The notes beneath the pieces are model-generated. The model saw only the letters and a program-made list of their open reading frames with translations. It did no database searches and was not told the DNA's origin. The position numbers were made by a program, and so were the translations under genes. Source: Stutzerimonas zhaodongensis (GTDB taxonomy: Bacteria > Pseudomonadota > Gammaproteobacteria > Pseudomonadales > Pseudomonadaceae). From it: a stretch of DNA of 64,000 bases. The stretch is from the NCBI RefSeq assembly GCF_003696365.1, contig NZ_RFFM01000001.1, positions 945,852 through 1,009,851 on the forward strand. Reading direction: 5' to 3'. Of this stretch, positions 25,324-33,089 are shown one piece after another; the first letter of the stretch is position 1, and every line of letters begins with the position of its first letter.

Positions 25324-28077
25324 TCAGGCGTTGCCGCGCCGGGCCGCGTCGGGGTTTTGGAAGATCCAGCACTTCACCGTGGGGCAGCGGCCGGACATGG
25401 GGTTGCGGCGGTTGAAGGCGTCGCGGACGGCGCTGTCCACGGCGCGGTTCTTCTCGATGAACTTGCGGCTTCGGCTGTTGGGCAGCAGGTTGCGCAGCGT
25501 GCCGATGTCGGCGAGCTTTTGTTTATGCTCGGCGGCGCGTTCGCAGAACTCGTTGAGGTTGATGGCGATCTGGTCCGGCTTCTTGCTGTGGTCGACTACG
25601 GGCTCGTCGTTGAGCGATTGCAGGTAATCGAACACCTCCCAGAACTCGGCCACTTCGGTCGGATCGGAATTCACGGCGTTCTGCCGGGCCACGGCCATGG
25701 CGGTCAGCTCGCGCTGGGCCGCGGCGTGCTGGCGATCGGTGAGGTTGACCACCAGGCGCAGTGCGTCGACGAGGGCGAGCAGCTGGGCGTGGTTCTTGAT
25801 GATTCGCTCGATGCGGATCTCTTTAAGCTCGCGCAACGCCTGTTCGTGCACCTTCACCTGCTCGCGGAAGAGCTCCATGATCTTCTGCTCGCCCTTCGCC
25901 GCCATCAGCAGGAAGTGGCTCACGTCCATCGCGCTCAGGTGGTTGAGGTTGTCCGCGGCGGCGCGGCTGGCACTGGTGACCTCTGGCCGCACGAAGTGCA
26001 ACTTAACGATACGGGTGAGGATCGCCTCGCTCGCCGCTACCGTTGCGTTCTGGCTGATGACGATCACGCCGCGGAACGGTGGCTCATAGGTTTCGTTGCC
26101 GGCGGTCTTCACACCAGTTACGCCCAGGGTTCCGCCGTTGAACAGCGGCTTGAGCTCGTCCCAGTCGTAGGCCTTTGCGGCGGTGCGGTCGGTGTCGCTG
26201 CGGTCGGCCTCGAGCAATACCAGTGGCATGCCGGATACCTGCCCCATCCAGCGGCGCAGGCCCGCCTTGGACATTTTCGAGGGGTCTTTCCCCTCCTCGT
26301 CCGGACGGCCCAGCAGCTTCCAGAGGAACATCAGCAAGGTCGACTTACCGGCGCCGGCCTCGCCGGTCACTTCCAGGAACGGAAACGACTGGTACTCCAC
26401 GCGGATCTGCTCAGCAAACAGCGAGCCGAACCAGTAGGCCAGCGCGACGATGCCCTGGGCACCGAAACAGGTCCACAGCCAGTCGACCCACTCGGCGCGG
26501 TAGCCTTCGTCGGTACGGGCGATTTCCAGGCGGATCGACTTCTGCAGTGTTTTAAGGCGCAGCTGCTTGAACTCGAAATAGTCCTCGGCATTGGCCTTCT
26601 CCACCACGCCACCGCGCACGGCCAGGTCGCCGAATACATAACAGCCGTGCTCCTTGCTGTAGCCGATGTAATCGATCGTCTTGACTGTTTTCAGCCCGTA
26701 GAGCTGGTCCTTCATGATCTTGTCGAGCTGGCTGCCGCTGCCGGTGAACACCGCGCCCGCAGCCATGCCGAGCAGGCGCTTCTTGAACTCGGCCGCAGCC
26801 GCCACCTGGTCACCGGTGAAGGTGTTGCGCACGGTCGGCTCATCGTGCGGGAAGTCGACGCGGAAGTAGTACCAGGCCTCGTCCGTCACCTCGTTGCGCT
26901 GGAAATACAGCGCCTTGGGGTAGCAGTTGGCGATTTCGATCACGCTGCCGGATTGCTGCAGCGCCTTCTCACGCATCTGCCGATCGTTGAGCAGCTGATC
27001 ATCGTGGTCGTCGCTGCCCTCGAGGTCCTGCATGGCGCGGTTGAATTTCTCCAGGTCCAACTTGAACCAGTACATGCGGTTGCCGAAGCCCAGGTGAAAT
27101 TCGCCCCGCTTGTTCCAGTCGTACATCAGCAGCGCCTTCTCTGCGGCGCTCTCGGCGATCAGCAATGCGCCCTGGTACCGGGCGGCCTTGATGTCGGCCT
27201 CTATCTGGTCGGCGCGCTTGTCCTCGTCCAGGAACATCCAGCGTTGATGCAGATCGTTCCAGTCCACCTTCCGATCGCCCTGCGGGATCTGCGCGGCCTC
27301 GCAAGTGAAGCCCAGCTCCTTGGCCATCCGCACCCAGCGGCGCGTATAGCGATGCGCGCCCGGCTCGTTGTCCAGCGCCCAGACCAGCTTCGGCAGCTTC
27401 TGCCCAGCGTCCGCGCAGGCCTTCGCCAGCGCTTTGAGGGACTCGGCCGGGAAGGCGTTGCTGCTCATCGCCGAGACGGCTTCGATGTCGTGGTGCAGCA
27501 GGCCGATGGCGTCGAAGATGCCCTCGACGATCCACAGCTCGCGCACCTGGAGCAGATCGACGCTCGGCGGACACCACCAGTAGCCCTTCATGGACTGGCC
27601 CGGAGCGAAGCGAGCTTTCTGCTTGCCGAAGCGGTGCGGCCGGTCGATCAGCCGTTCCCAGTAGCCGCCCTTATCCAGCGGGAAGCGCACCGTGGCCGAG
27701 CCTATACCCAGCTCGCGGCTGAAATACGTCTCTTGCGTGTACCAGCCTTTGATCAGCTCCAGGTGGAAACCACGGGCGCCCTGCAGATAGCTGTTGGCCG
27801 TGGCGGTCGGGTCCCGCTCAGTCGCCGGCGCACGCTTGCTCCAGTCATCGAACAGATCCTCGAACAGCTCCTTGACGTGCCACTGCTGCCCGCACTTGCT
27901 CTCCCGGCCGCACTTGATGAACCAGGGCTCATCAAAGCGGCTGAACAGCTCGCGCTTGTTGCAGCTGGGGCATTCACCCTTGCGCATGTAATTGGTGCCA
28001 CCGACGCGCTTGAGGCCGAACTGTGTTTCGAGACGAGCGAGCACCTCGGTGCGGATGCCGTGGTCCATCGACTTCAT
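25324..28077 (-). CDS. Phage toprim primase-helicase
   Basis: 917 residues. N-terminal zinc ribbon (CPSCNKRELF with a later CGRESKCG), a toprim-like primase region (ELWIVEGIFDAIGLLHHDIEA and a WALDNEP metal motif), and an SF3/AAA-type helicase with Walker A (TGEAGAGKSTLLM), VLLEADRSD as Walker B and a GVIVISQN sensor segment. It should prime and unwind DNA at the phage origin, replacing the P2 gpA rolling-circle initiator, which is absent. ATG 28077 overlaps the stop of the upstream gene (ATGA). It is by far the largest gene of the early operon. Confidence 0.85.
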   Translation of the reverse strand: MKSMDHGIRTEVLARLETQFGLKRVGGTNYMRKGECPSCNKRELFSRFDEPWFIKCGRESKCGQQWHVKELFEDLFDDWSKRAPATERDPTATANSYLQGARGFHLELIKGWYTQETYFSRELGIGSATVRFPLDKGGYWERLIDRPHRFGKQKARFAPGQSMKGYWWCPPSVDLLQVRELWIVEGIFDAIGLLHHDIEAVSAMSSNAFPAESLKALAKACADAGQKLPKLVWALDNEPGAHRYTRRWVRMAKELGFTCEAAQIPQGDRKVDWNDLHQRWMFLDEDKRADQIEADIKAARYQGALLIAESAAEKALLMYDWNKRGEFHLGFGNRMYWFKLDLEKFNRAMQDLEGSDDHDDQLLNDRQMREKALQQSGSVIEIANCYPKALYFQRNEVTDEAWYYFRVDFPHDEPTVRNTFTGDQVAAAAEFKKRLLGMAAGAVFTGSGSQLDKIMKDQLYGLKTVKTIDYIGYSKEHGCYVFGDLAVRGGVVEKANAEDYFEFKQLRLKTLQKSIRLEIARTDEGYRAEWVDWLWTCFGAQGIVALAYWFGSLFAEQIRVEYQSFPFLEVTGEAGAGKSTLLMFLWKLLGRPDEEGKDPSKMSKAGLRRWMGQVSGMPLVLLEADRSDTDRTAAKAYDWDELKPLFNGGTLGVTGVKTAGNETYEPPFRGVIVISQNATVAASEAILTRIVKLHFVRPEVTSASRAAADNLNHLSAMDVSHFLLMAAKGEQKIMELFREQVKVHEQALRELKEIRIERIIKNHAQLLALVDALRLVVNLTDRQHAAAQRELTAMAVARQNAVNSDPTEVAEFWEVFDYLQSLNDEPVVDHSKKPDQIAINLNEFCERAAEHKQKLADIGTLRNLLPNSRSRKFIEKNRAVDSAVRDAFNRRNPMSGRCPTVKCWIFQNPDAARRGNA

Positions 28078-28307
28078 GGGCGTGGCCCCCAGACGAACGT
28101 GTAAACCTCGGCGTTCGCCTCCTTCCATTCATGTCCGCTGAGCAGGCTGCATTCCCACAGACTGTCCAGATGGCCATTGAGGACAAACGATGCGCGCAGG
28201 CGAGCCTCATCGCTGTCAGCTTCCCGAAGCGCCTGCAGAGCGCCTGCAAACAGATAGCGCGCAGCGTTCGCGGCAATGGCATCGCATACCGGCAACAAAC
28301 GGCTCAT
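28074..28307 (-). CDS. Small phage early protein (77 aa)
   Basis: 77 residues, mostly helical, soluble, no known motif (RLLPVCDAIAANAARYL...EWKEANAEVYTFVW). ATGA overlaps with the genes on both sides fix its start and place it in the replication operon just before the primase-helicase. Function unknown. Confidence 0.7.
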   Translation of the reverse strand: MSRLLPVCDAIAANAARYLFAGALQALREADSDEARLRASFVLNGHLDSLWECSLLSGHEWKEANAEVYTFVWGPRP

Positions 28308-28543
28308 GCCGGCACCCCCGCTTCCTTCAACTGCTTCACCAGCTCGCGCATGGTGCGGTTCAGGCCAGCGATATGCGGGTGGTCCTCAAGGATGCGCGGG
28401 CCTCGGAAGCCGGCCGGCGTGTAGCGGTACTTGTCGTCGTACCAGCAGGCCGCCATCAGCAGCTCATATTGGTTGGTCAGAAAGCGCAGATAGGCTTCGG
28501 CCTGGGGTCGCTTGAGTCTGATTTCTACGGTGATGTCGCACAT
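28304..28543 (-). CDS. Small phage early protein (79 aa)
   Basis: 79 residues from ATG 28543 (MCDITVEIRLKRP...), an acidic-basic mixed soluble protein with the pattern AEAYLRFLTNQYELLMAACWYDDKYR. The downstream end overlaps the next gene by four bases. In-frame ATGs at 28555 and 28594 exist, but the protein-like sequence begins at MCDI. Function unknown. Confidence 0.65.
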   Translation of the reverse strand: MCDITVEIRLKRPQAEAYLRFLTNQYELLMAACWYDDKYRYTPAGFRGPRILEDHPHIAGLNRTMRELVKQLKEAGVPA

Positions 28544-28619
28544 AAAAGCCACCATTCGGGCGCAACTTTCCCCTGCCCGCGCAACGGCGGGCATGGGCTG
28601 GATTCAGTTCAGGGGATGA

Positions 28620-28973
28620 TCAGTGAGCGGCTGCTGCAGCCTGCAGAGTCATGGGCGGCTGCAAACGTAATGGCAAATAGCGGAGCGGAAACAAGGCGCG
28701 CTCCCCGCTGCGCACATGCACCAAACAGAGACGGGTCGAGTCGCCCTGCGCTCGATCGATGGCCACGCGGGACGCGACCTCTGTCATCGCCAGGTGTACC
28801 AGGCGCTGCGCCATGAACGTCGGCACTTCGAGGCCGTGAACTAAATAGCGGCAAGTGCGGTCGTATAGCCGCTCATCGTCTCCGAGGTACTCATCCTGAT
28901 GGCGCAGGATGTAGGCTTTGGCGGCGGCTTGCATCGTGCTGCGGTAATCCTTGGCAGAGGTATCGCTCATCAT
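28620..28973 (-). CDS. Phage early protein (117 aa), unknown
   Basis: 117 residues, soluble and helical, starting MMSDTSAKDYRSTMQAAAKAY with an Ala-rich tail. Its ATG overlaps the TGA of the Ogr-like gene, so the two are coupled. No motif recognised; position is between the late activator and the replication genes. Confidence 0.7.
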   Translation of the reverse strand: MMSDTSAKDYRSTMQAAAKAYILRHQDEYLGDDERLYDRTCRYLVHGLEVPTFMAQRLVHLAMTEVASRVAIDRAQGDSTRLCLVHVRSGERALFPLRYLPLRLQPPMTLQAAAAAH

Positions 28974-29269
28974 GCGAGTGCTTCCTTGAGTGGCTGATCG
29001 AACAGATCGGGTTGATCGCTTGCAGGTCGGCTGTCACGCAATGCCTGCATTTTCGCCACGGACGGCGCAATCGGCAGCACCACCCTCGGCTTGTCCATGC
29101 CCGACGTATTGATCTGGTAATCCCAGCTCATCGAGCCCGTTAGGACCAATCCGCAAGCCAGGTTCTGGCATTGGCCGTAAATGGTGCGGAATGTCGGTGT
29201 TTGTCCCTCAGAGTTGCGAATTCGCATCCGCTCCCCACAGGCCGGGCAAACCAGCTTGTATACGCTCAA
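28970..29269 (-). CDS. ogr: Ogr/Delta-like zinc-finger activator of late genes
   Basis: 99 residues with the Ogr pattern: C-x2-C near the start (VCPACGERMRIRNS), then GQCQNLACGLVL, giving four Cys that bind zinc. In P2, Ogr binds dyads upstream of the late promoters and recruits RNA polymerase. Three matching TGTAG...TACA sites are found at the expected late promoters in this prophage. The start is a TTG at 29269 with GAGAGG just upstream. In P2 ogr lies beyond gene D; here it is in the early operon. Confidence 0.82.
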   Translation of the reverse strand: MSVYKLVCPACGERMRIRNSEGQTPTFRTIYGQCQNLACGLVLTGSMSWDYQINTSGMDKPRVVLPIAPSVAKMQALRDSRPASDQPDLFDQPLKEALA

Positions 29270-29308
29270 ATCCCTCTCCCCCAGCCGTGGCAGCGGCCGT
29301 ACTACGTT

Positions 29309-29776
29309 CTATTTGTGGCGGCAATACAGCGCGAGCAGTGCTGCTATTTCTGCATGGCGCGCAGAAACGTGGCAGCGGTGAGCGTCCAGGATGGCCTGTG
29401 CTTCGCCCGCATCGATGACCCCGTTCTCCAGGGATTTGGCGATGATCAGATCCACCAGGCCGCGTCGTGTGGCAGTGGCAACGCTGCGGTGGTAGAGCTC
29501 GGTGTTGTCCAGTTCTTCTGCCGTGGGGAGCGGGACGAAGACACCGCCGTATTGAGCGGCGATGTAGTCGGGCAGAAAGTGGGTGCCGGTTTCTTCCTCG
29601 AGCATATGAATCTGCTCATCGGTCAGCGGGCGGTGCCCCGCATTCTCATAGGCGTGGTTGTCGAACTTCTTCAACTCCAGGCCTAGCCGCGCAGCGGCGC
29701 AGTCACGCCCGCCCGGGTAAGCCCCGATGATGGCGCTGACCACCTTGCGGCGGCTGTCTAGTATCAAGTGCTTCAT
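29309..29776 (-). CDS. YmfL/CII-like phage regulatory protein
   Basis: 155 residues from ATG 29776 (MKHLILDSRRKVVSAI), with AYPGGRDCAAARLGLELKKFDNH and LTDEQIHMLEEETG, the pattern of the YmfL family of putative CII-type regulators of P2-like prophages. It follows the Cro-like gene and lies where early control genes are expected. An ATG at 29806 overlapping the previous stop is an alternative start. Direct target unknown. Confidence 0.75.
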   Translation of the reverse strand: MKHLILDSRRKVVSAIIGAYPGGRDCAAARLGLELKKFDNHAYENAGHRPLTDEQIHMLEEETGTHFLPDYIAAQYGGVFVPLPTAEELDNTELYHRSVATATRRGLVDLIIAKSLENGVIDAGEAQAILDAHRCHVSARHAEIAALLALYCRHK

Positions 29777-29805
29777 CTTCTCGTTTCCCACCAGGATGAA
29801 TGCCA

Positions 29806-30072
29806 TTACTTTGGAATCACTGCCACAAGGTCAGATTTGCGGCGGCCGTAGCGCGGCGTGATGCCCGCAACGACGCCTTCCTTTATGCCTAGCAACACCG
29901 CAGCCCGGTGGGCTTCACCGCGCAGGCACTTCTTCTGCCCGTTTAGCACGGCGTAAACCGTCGAAGGGCTGATTTCGTTCTGCTCGGCCCATTCCTTGGC
30001 GGTGAGACCGAGCTTGCAAAGCCGATCACGTGCGTCAGTGCGCGCTTGCTCGCTTGGGTATCCGTTCGGCAT
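29806..30072 (-). CDS. Cro/Cox-like helix-turn-helix protein
   Basis: 88 residues with a helix-turn-helix (LTAKEWAEQNEISPSTVYAVLNGQKKC) and a basic C-terminus. It is the first gene of the leftward early operon, divergent from the repressor, the position of Cro or Cox in temperate phages. Probably it turns down the repressor promoter and may assist excision. The operators sit in the 84-base gap. Confidence 0.78.
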   Translation of the reverse strand: MPNGYPSEQARTDARDRLCKLGLTAKEWAEQNEISPSTVYAVLNGQKKCLRGEAHRAAVLLGIKEGVVAGITPRYGRRKSDLVAVIPK

Positions 30073-30080
30073 AGTTCAAA

Positions 30081-30132
30081 TTCGTGTGGTTTCGTGTGGT
30101 CTGGTGCGGATATTGGTTCAGATTTCTGAACC
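30081..30132. promoter_or_regulatory. Phage switch region: tandem repeat and palindromic operator
   Basis: TTCGTGTGGT occurs twice in tandem (30081-30100), and GGTTCAG-ATTT-CTGAACC (30115-30132) is a perfect 7-bp dyad. Related GTTCAAA stretches lie at 30074 and 30147. The region lies between the divergent Cro-like and repressor genes, so these are likely operators. Confidence 0.75.
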
Positions 30133-30156
30133 TGTCAACGGTTGAGGTTCAAATAT

Positions 30157-30504
30157 ATGGCCATCGGTGAGCGACTGAAGGAAGAAAGGTCGCGCCTGGG
30201 ATTCAGCCAGACCGACTTTGGAGCGCTCGCAGGCGTGGGGAAGACGACCCAGATCAACTATGAGAAGGGCAACGGAAGCCCAAGCGCCGACTACCTCGCA
30301 GCCATAGCTGAAAAAGGTGTCGACGTTCTTTATGTGGTTACTGGGACGCGTGCAGCTGTCACAGCGGACGGTCTTTCGAGTGAGGAATCAGAGGTTCTGA
30401 ACCACTACCGTTCAATGCCGGACAGCGATCGAGCCGCAATACGAAGGATGTCCTCCGCACTGGCCGAGTCGGCCGGGCGATACGTAATCAATTCAGACCA
30501 GTAA
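30157..30504 (+). CDS. XRE-family phage repressor (CI-like)
   Basis: 115 residues from ATG 30157: helix-turn-helix in residues about 10-40 (LGFSQTDFGALAGVGKTTQINYEKG), a short LYVVTG segment and a helical tail (EVLNHYRSMPDSDRAAIRRMSS). It lacks a peptidase domain, so it cannot self-cleave under RecA; P2-type repressors likewise are not SOS-cleaved. First gene of the rightward lysogeny operon, expected to hold the early promoter off. Confidence 0.78.
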   Translation: MAIGERLKEERSRLGFSQTDFGALAGVGKTTQINYEKGNGSPSADYLAAIAEKGVDVLYVVTGTRAAVTADGLSSEESEVLNHYRSMPDSDRAAIRRMSSALAESAGRYVINSDQ

Positions 30505-30543
30505 TTCACTCATCGCCGAGTGAAGAGGCAAGGAGAAGCCAGC

Positions 30544-30810
30544 ATGCACGCATCAGCCATTGACCTTGAAGACCGCCCACGTGACTTCGGCGATCGCCTG
30601 CTCGAGGAGCGAAAGCGCCTCGGCATGGAAGTCCACGAACTGGCGCACCTGGCCGGCATGACCGACTACATGCAAAAGCGCTTCGAGAACGGCACCTCGA
30701 TCATCCCCATCGACTACCTGCAGGCGCTGGCCGCACGCAGTGATGCGGACGTGCTGTACATCATTACTGGCAACAGGAAATCAACTGGCTCGAGGTCGGA
30801 TCCGCAATGA
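30544..30810 (+). CDS. Second XRE-like protein of the lysogeny operon
   Basis: 88 residues from ATG 30544 with AGGAG upstream. The helix-turn-helix is similar to that of the preceding gene (FGDRLLEERKRLGMEVHELAHLAGM) and the segment DVLYIITGNRK repeats its end, so the two look like paralogues. Its stop overlaps the ATG of the EEP nuclease gene by four bases, so it is coupled to that gene and may regulate or partner with it. Confidence 0.72.
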   Translation: MHASAIDLEDRPRDFGDRLLEERKRLGMEVHELAHLAGMTDYMQKRFENGTSIIPIDYLQALAARSDADVLYIITGNRKSTGSRSDPQ

Positions 30811-31724
30811 ATCCACCGCAGTTATCCTTTGCTTGGTGGAATACCAGTTTCAAAGCCCCGGTTATAAGCGTTAATAAAATAAATCATAAAGCGCTCCTTA
30901 GAGCATGGTTCCTTTTCTGCCATCTCGACGATTTACTCAATCTGGATTTCATTGCGTTTGGCGAAGTCAATAACGATTTTATGGCTCAGATTGACCCAAT
31001 GCTCACTCATTCAGGCTTTAAAGGAATAGATGCTTCTGGCCGAGACGGCCGCATTACGAATGACATAGGTATCTTTTACAAGACCGAAACGCTCGAACTG
31101 ATTGATCACGAAAGCATAATAAAGCCGCACTACTCCGGACGATTAAAGATTGCGACACTATTTCGCTTTAACATCAAAGCAACGGTGGAGCCAATATATT
31201 TCTTCGTGGCACACTGGCCCTCAAAGCTATCACGACCAGAGCTAGGAAGAGATGAACTCGGAATAGCATTACGTGATTATATTGACGAGATCTTCGAAGA
31301 AGAAGGTTATAACGCAAAGATTATTATAATAGGTGACTTTAATAACGAGCCTTTCGAAGAACCTATTTACGACAAATTGCGCGCTACCCGTGACCGAAAG
31401 CTTCTCCTGACCAAACCTTTTTTCCTATACAACCCCTTCTGGCGCACCCTTGGAGGGCCGGCCCCATACTGCGGTCGTAGTGAGGTTTCGCCATGCCACG
31501 GCACGTATTATCTTAAGACGAGCCAGCACGTCACCAAATGGTTTACGTTTGATCAAATAATTGTATCGTCAGCTTTTCTAGGGCATGGCGACTGGCACTT
31601 AGCAGAAGGGTTAACTACGGTTTTGTCTTACGACAACTCAAGCATCCTCGGTGCTGAGTTTTTCAAAGATCATGACCATCTTCCTATTTACGGAAAGGTA
31701 GAAAAATATGAGCAAAATACTTGA
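30807..31724 (+). CDS. Endonuclease/exonuclease/phosphatase (EEP) fold protein, cargo
   Basis: 305 residues. The EEP catalytic residues can be placed in order: Asn in SFAWWNTSF, Glu in AFGEVNND, His in VAHWPSK, Asp/Asn in IIGDFNNEP and the last His in KDHDHLPIY. So it is probably a Mg-dependent hydrolase of nucleic acid or a phosphoester. The gene is much AT-richer than its neighbours and shows foreign codon use. It starts inside the stop of the second XRE gene and overlaps the next gene by 17 bases, giving a lysogen-expressed unit. No export signal. Role unknown; phage exclusion or defence is a reasonable guess. Confidence 0.75.
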   Translation: MNPPQLSFAWWNTSFKAPVISVNKINHKALLRAWFLFCHLDDLLNLDFIAFGEVNNDFMAQIDPMLTHSGFKGIDASGRDGRITNDIGIFYKTETLELIDHESIIKPHYSGRLKIATLFRFNIKATVEPIYFFVAHWPSKLSRPELGRDELGIALRDYIDEIFEEEGYNAKIIIIGDFNNEPFEEPIYDKLRATRDRKLLLTKPFFLYNPFWRTLGGPAPYCGRSEVSPCHGTYYLKTSQHVTKWFTFDQIIVSSAFLGHGDWHLAEGLTTVLSYDNSSILGAEFFKDHDHLPIYGKVEKYEQNT

Positions 31725-32109
31725 CGCCTTTAATTCCGGCATCACCATCGCAAAGCAGATGGAACGAAACCGCTGCGAAATCAATGAGACACTGAAGGAT
31801 GTATTTCAACAGATATTAAACGCTACGGACGGGAGATTGCAGCTAAGCTTATATGCCGATAGATCGAGCGTTTTCAAAAAAGAATACATAACAGCCAACA
31901 ACCCCTTGGTTGATTCTCCTTTTAAGGTGATATGTGAATGGCTTCCGGATTCGCAAAATGGATACCCGCTAAAAATTACCATGGAACACGAAACCTGGCA
32001 TTGCTCTACAAAGGAAGAAATAGAAGACTCGCTAGCTGATATATTTGCGAGGCCATCCGTAGCACTCCGCTTCCTCGATCTCATTAATATAGAGCAAACG
32101 CAAGCTTAG
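31708..32109 (+). CDS. Unknown small partner of the EEP protein
   Basis: 133 residues, soluble, mixed alpha/beta (ILDAFNSGITIAKQMERNRCEINETL at the start, ICEWLPDSQNGYPLKI, then SLADIFARPSVALRFLDL). No motif recognised. It overlaps the EEP gene by 17 bases and shares its low GC, so the two form one imported unit. It may be a sensor, immunity or activating partner. The gene converges with the SRAP-like gene. Confidence 0.65.
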   Translation: MSKILDAFNSGITIAKQMERNRCEINETLKDVFQQILNATDGRLQLSLYADRSSVFKKEYITANNPLVDSPFKVICEWLPDSQNGYPLKITMEHETWHCSTKEEIEDSLADIFARPSVALRFLDLINIEQTQA

Positions 32110-32119
32110 GCCCATGACA

Positions 32120-32551
32120 CTAAGACCGTTTGAGATTCAGTGCGGCAACTAGAGGCCATCGATCGTGGATCCAAGAAAACTCCTCCGGTGGCGTGCTGGT
32201 GACCACATACACGCGCCGCTGATCACCCTCTCTCAATACCAGGCAGTCCAGCGCGAAGCCTTCCTGCATTTCGAACCAGTGGGACATGCGCGAGGCGTCC
32301 TTCTCCATGTAGCGCTGCACCAGGCCGAACGCGCGTAGCGGCCGGTACTTCTCCCAGCCGCCCCGCTCTACCGTCTCAAGCCGCGCCCAGCCGCCCTGCG
32401 GGCCTTGGCCTGGCTCTTCACGCCGGCGGCCCCACTTGACCCAGCCCAACGACTCACCGCAGTCGAGCATCACCGGGAAGGCTGCTTTGGGGCTGGGAAA
32501 GTAGACCTTGTAGGCCTTTTCGGCGTCTCGCGCTTCTACGCCACCGCACAT
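32120..32551 (-). CDS. SRAP (HMCES/YedK)-like SOS-associated protein, short form
   Basis: 143 residues beginning MCGG, which puts the catalytic Cys at position 2 after Met removal, and ending with VYVVTSTPPEEFSWIHDRWP, which holds the SRAP His. WARLETV corresponds to the NAR-x-E strand of YedK, but its Asn is replaced and the protein is about 80 residues shorter than YedK. YedK forms a covalent link to abasic sites in single-stranded DNA. GGAGG precedes ATG 32551. It is divergent from umuDC across a LexA box, so SOS-controlled. Confidence 0.68.
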   Translation of the reverse strand: MCGGVEARDAEKAYKVYFPSPKAAFPVMLDCGESLGWVKWGRRREEPGQGPQGGWARLETVERGGWEKYRPLRAFGLVQRYMEKDASRMSHWFEMQEGFALDCLVLREGDQRRVYVVTSTPPEEFSWIHDRWPLVAALNLKRS

Positions 32552-32613
32552 GGTTTGCCTCCGGTCATCGGTCTGCTGTTTCCAATTGACCGCTAGGGGT
32601 ATCTTTCGTTTTA

Positions 32614-32629
32614 CTGTATGCACATACAG
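32614..32629. promoter_or_regulatory. LexA box (CTGT-N8-ACAG)
   Basis: CTGTATGCACATACAG is a perfect 16-bp LexA palindrome in the 98-base gap between the divergent SRAP-like and umuD-like genes. LexA bound here should repress both until the SOS response. Confidence 0.93.
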
Positions 32630-32649
32630 TATTTTACGGAAGTTGCTCT

Positions 32650-33087
32650 ATGACGCTCACCATTCTGGGTCGCGAAGATCGCCTGCGGCACCTGCTGCCG
32701 GAAGCGGCGGATCTGCGAATTACGGGCTTTCAGTCGCCCGCCGAGGACGAGAAGGAAGGTTGCCTTTCGCTGGACAGCCTAGTGGGCCTCGGGGCGCCGC
32801 AGATCTGGGTGGTGAGGGTCGACGATGACAGCCTGCTGGGCTTCGGCATGTACCCGGGCGATCGCCTGGTGGTTGACCGCTCGGCCCGCTGCAAGCCGGA
32901 CTGCTACGTGGTGGTCGGGCTGGATGGTGAAAACCAGTACCGCGTGCGGCTGCTGACCGAAGATGCCGACGGGCGCCTGGTGCTTAAAGCCGCCCACCGT
33001 TTCGCCCAGCCGATCAACCTGGAGCTCGAGGAGTTCGTCGAGATTTTCGGGATGGTGCGCTGGGTCATTAGCTATGTGGGCCGCTGA
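32650..33087 (+). CDS. umuD: UmuD-like S24 protein, catalytic Lys apparently lost
   Basis: 145 residues. TGFQSPAED matches the UmuD cleavage region (CGFPSPAAD in E. coli), and VDDDSLLGFGMYPGDRLVVDR holds the nucleophile Ser. The segment that carries Lys-97 in UmuD (DGEFTVKKL) reads DGENQYRVRLL here, so the general-base Lys appears replaced by Arg. Self-cleavage to UmuD' is therefore doubtful. It should partner UmuC in a translesion polymerase; the genes are two bases apart and share the LexA box. Confidence 0.82.
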   Translation: MTLTILGREDRLRHLLPEAADLRITGFQSPAEDEKEGCLSLDSLVGLGAPQIWVVRVDDDSLLGFGMYPGDRLVVDRSARCKPDCYVVVGLDGENQYRVRLLTEDADGRLVLKAAHRFAQPINLELEEFVEIFGMVRWVISYVGR

Positions 33088-33089
33088 GC

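Noticed and set aside
25357-28104. 915-residue open frame opposite the primase-helicase gene
   Set aside because: It mirrors the real gene in a high-GC region, has no domain motif and a repetitive Val/Leu/Gly-rich composition; the minus-strand frame carries clear zinc, toprim and Walker motifs.
30142-30504. A LexA-like self-cleaving repressor
   Set aside because: The protein is only about 115 residues and has no S24 peptidase residues.
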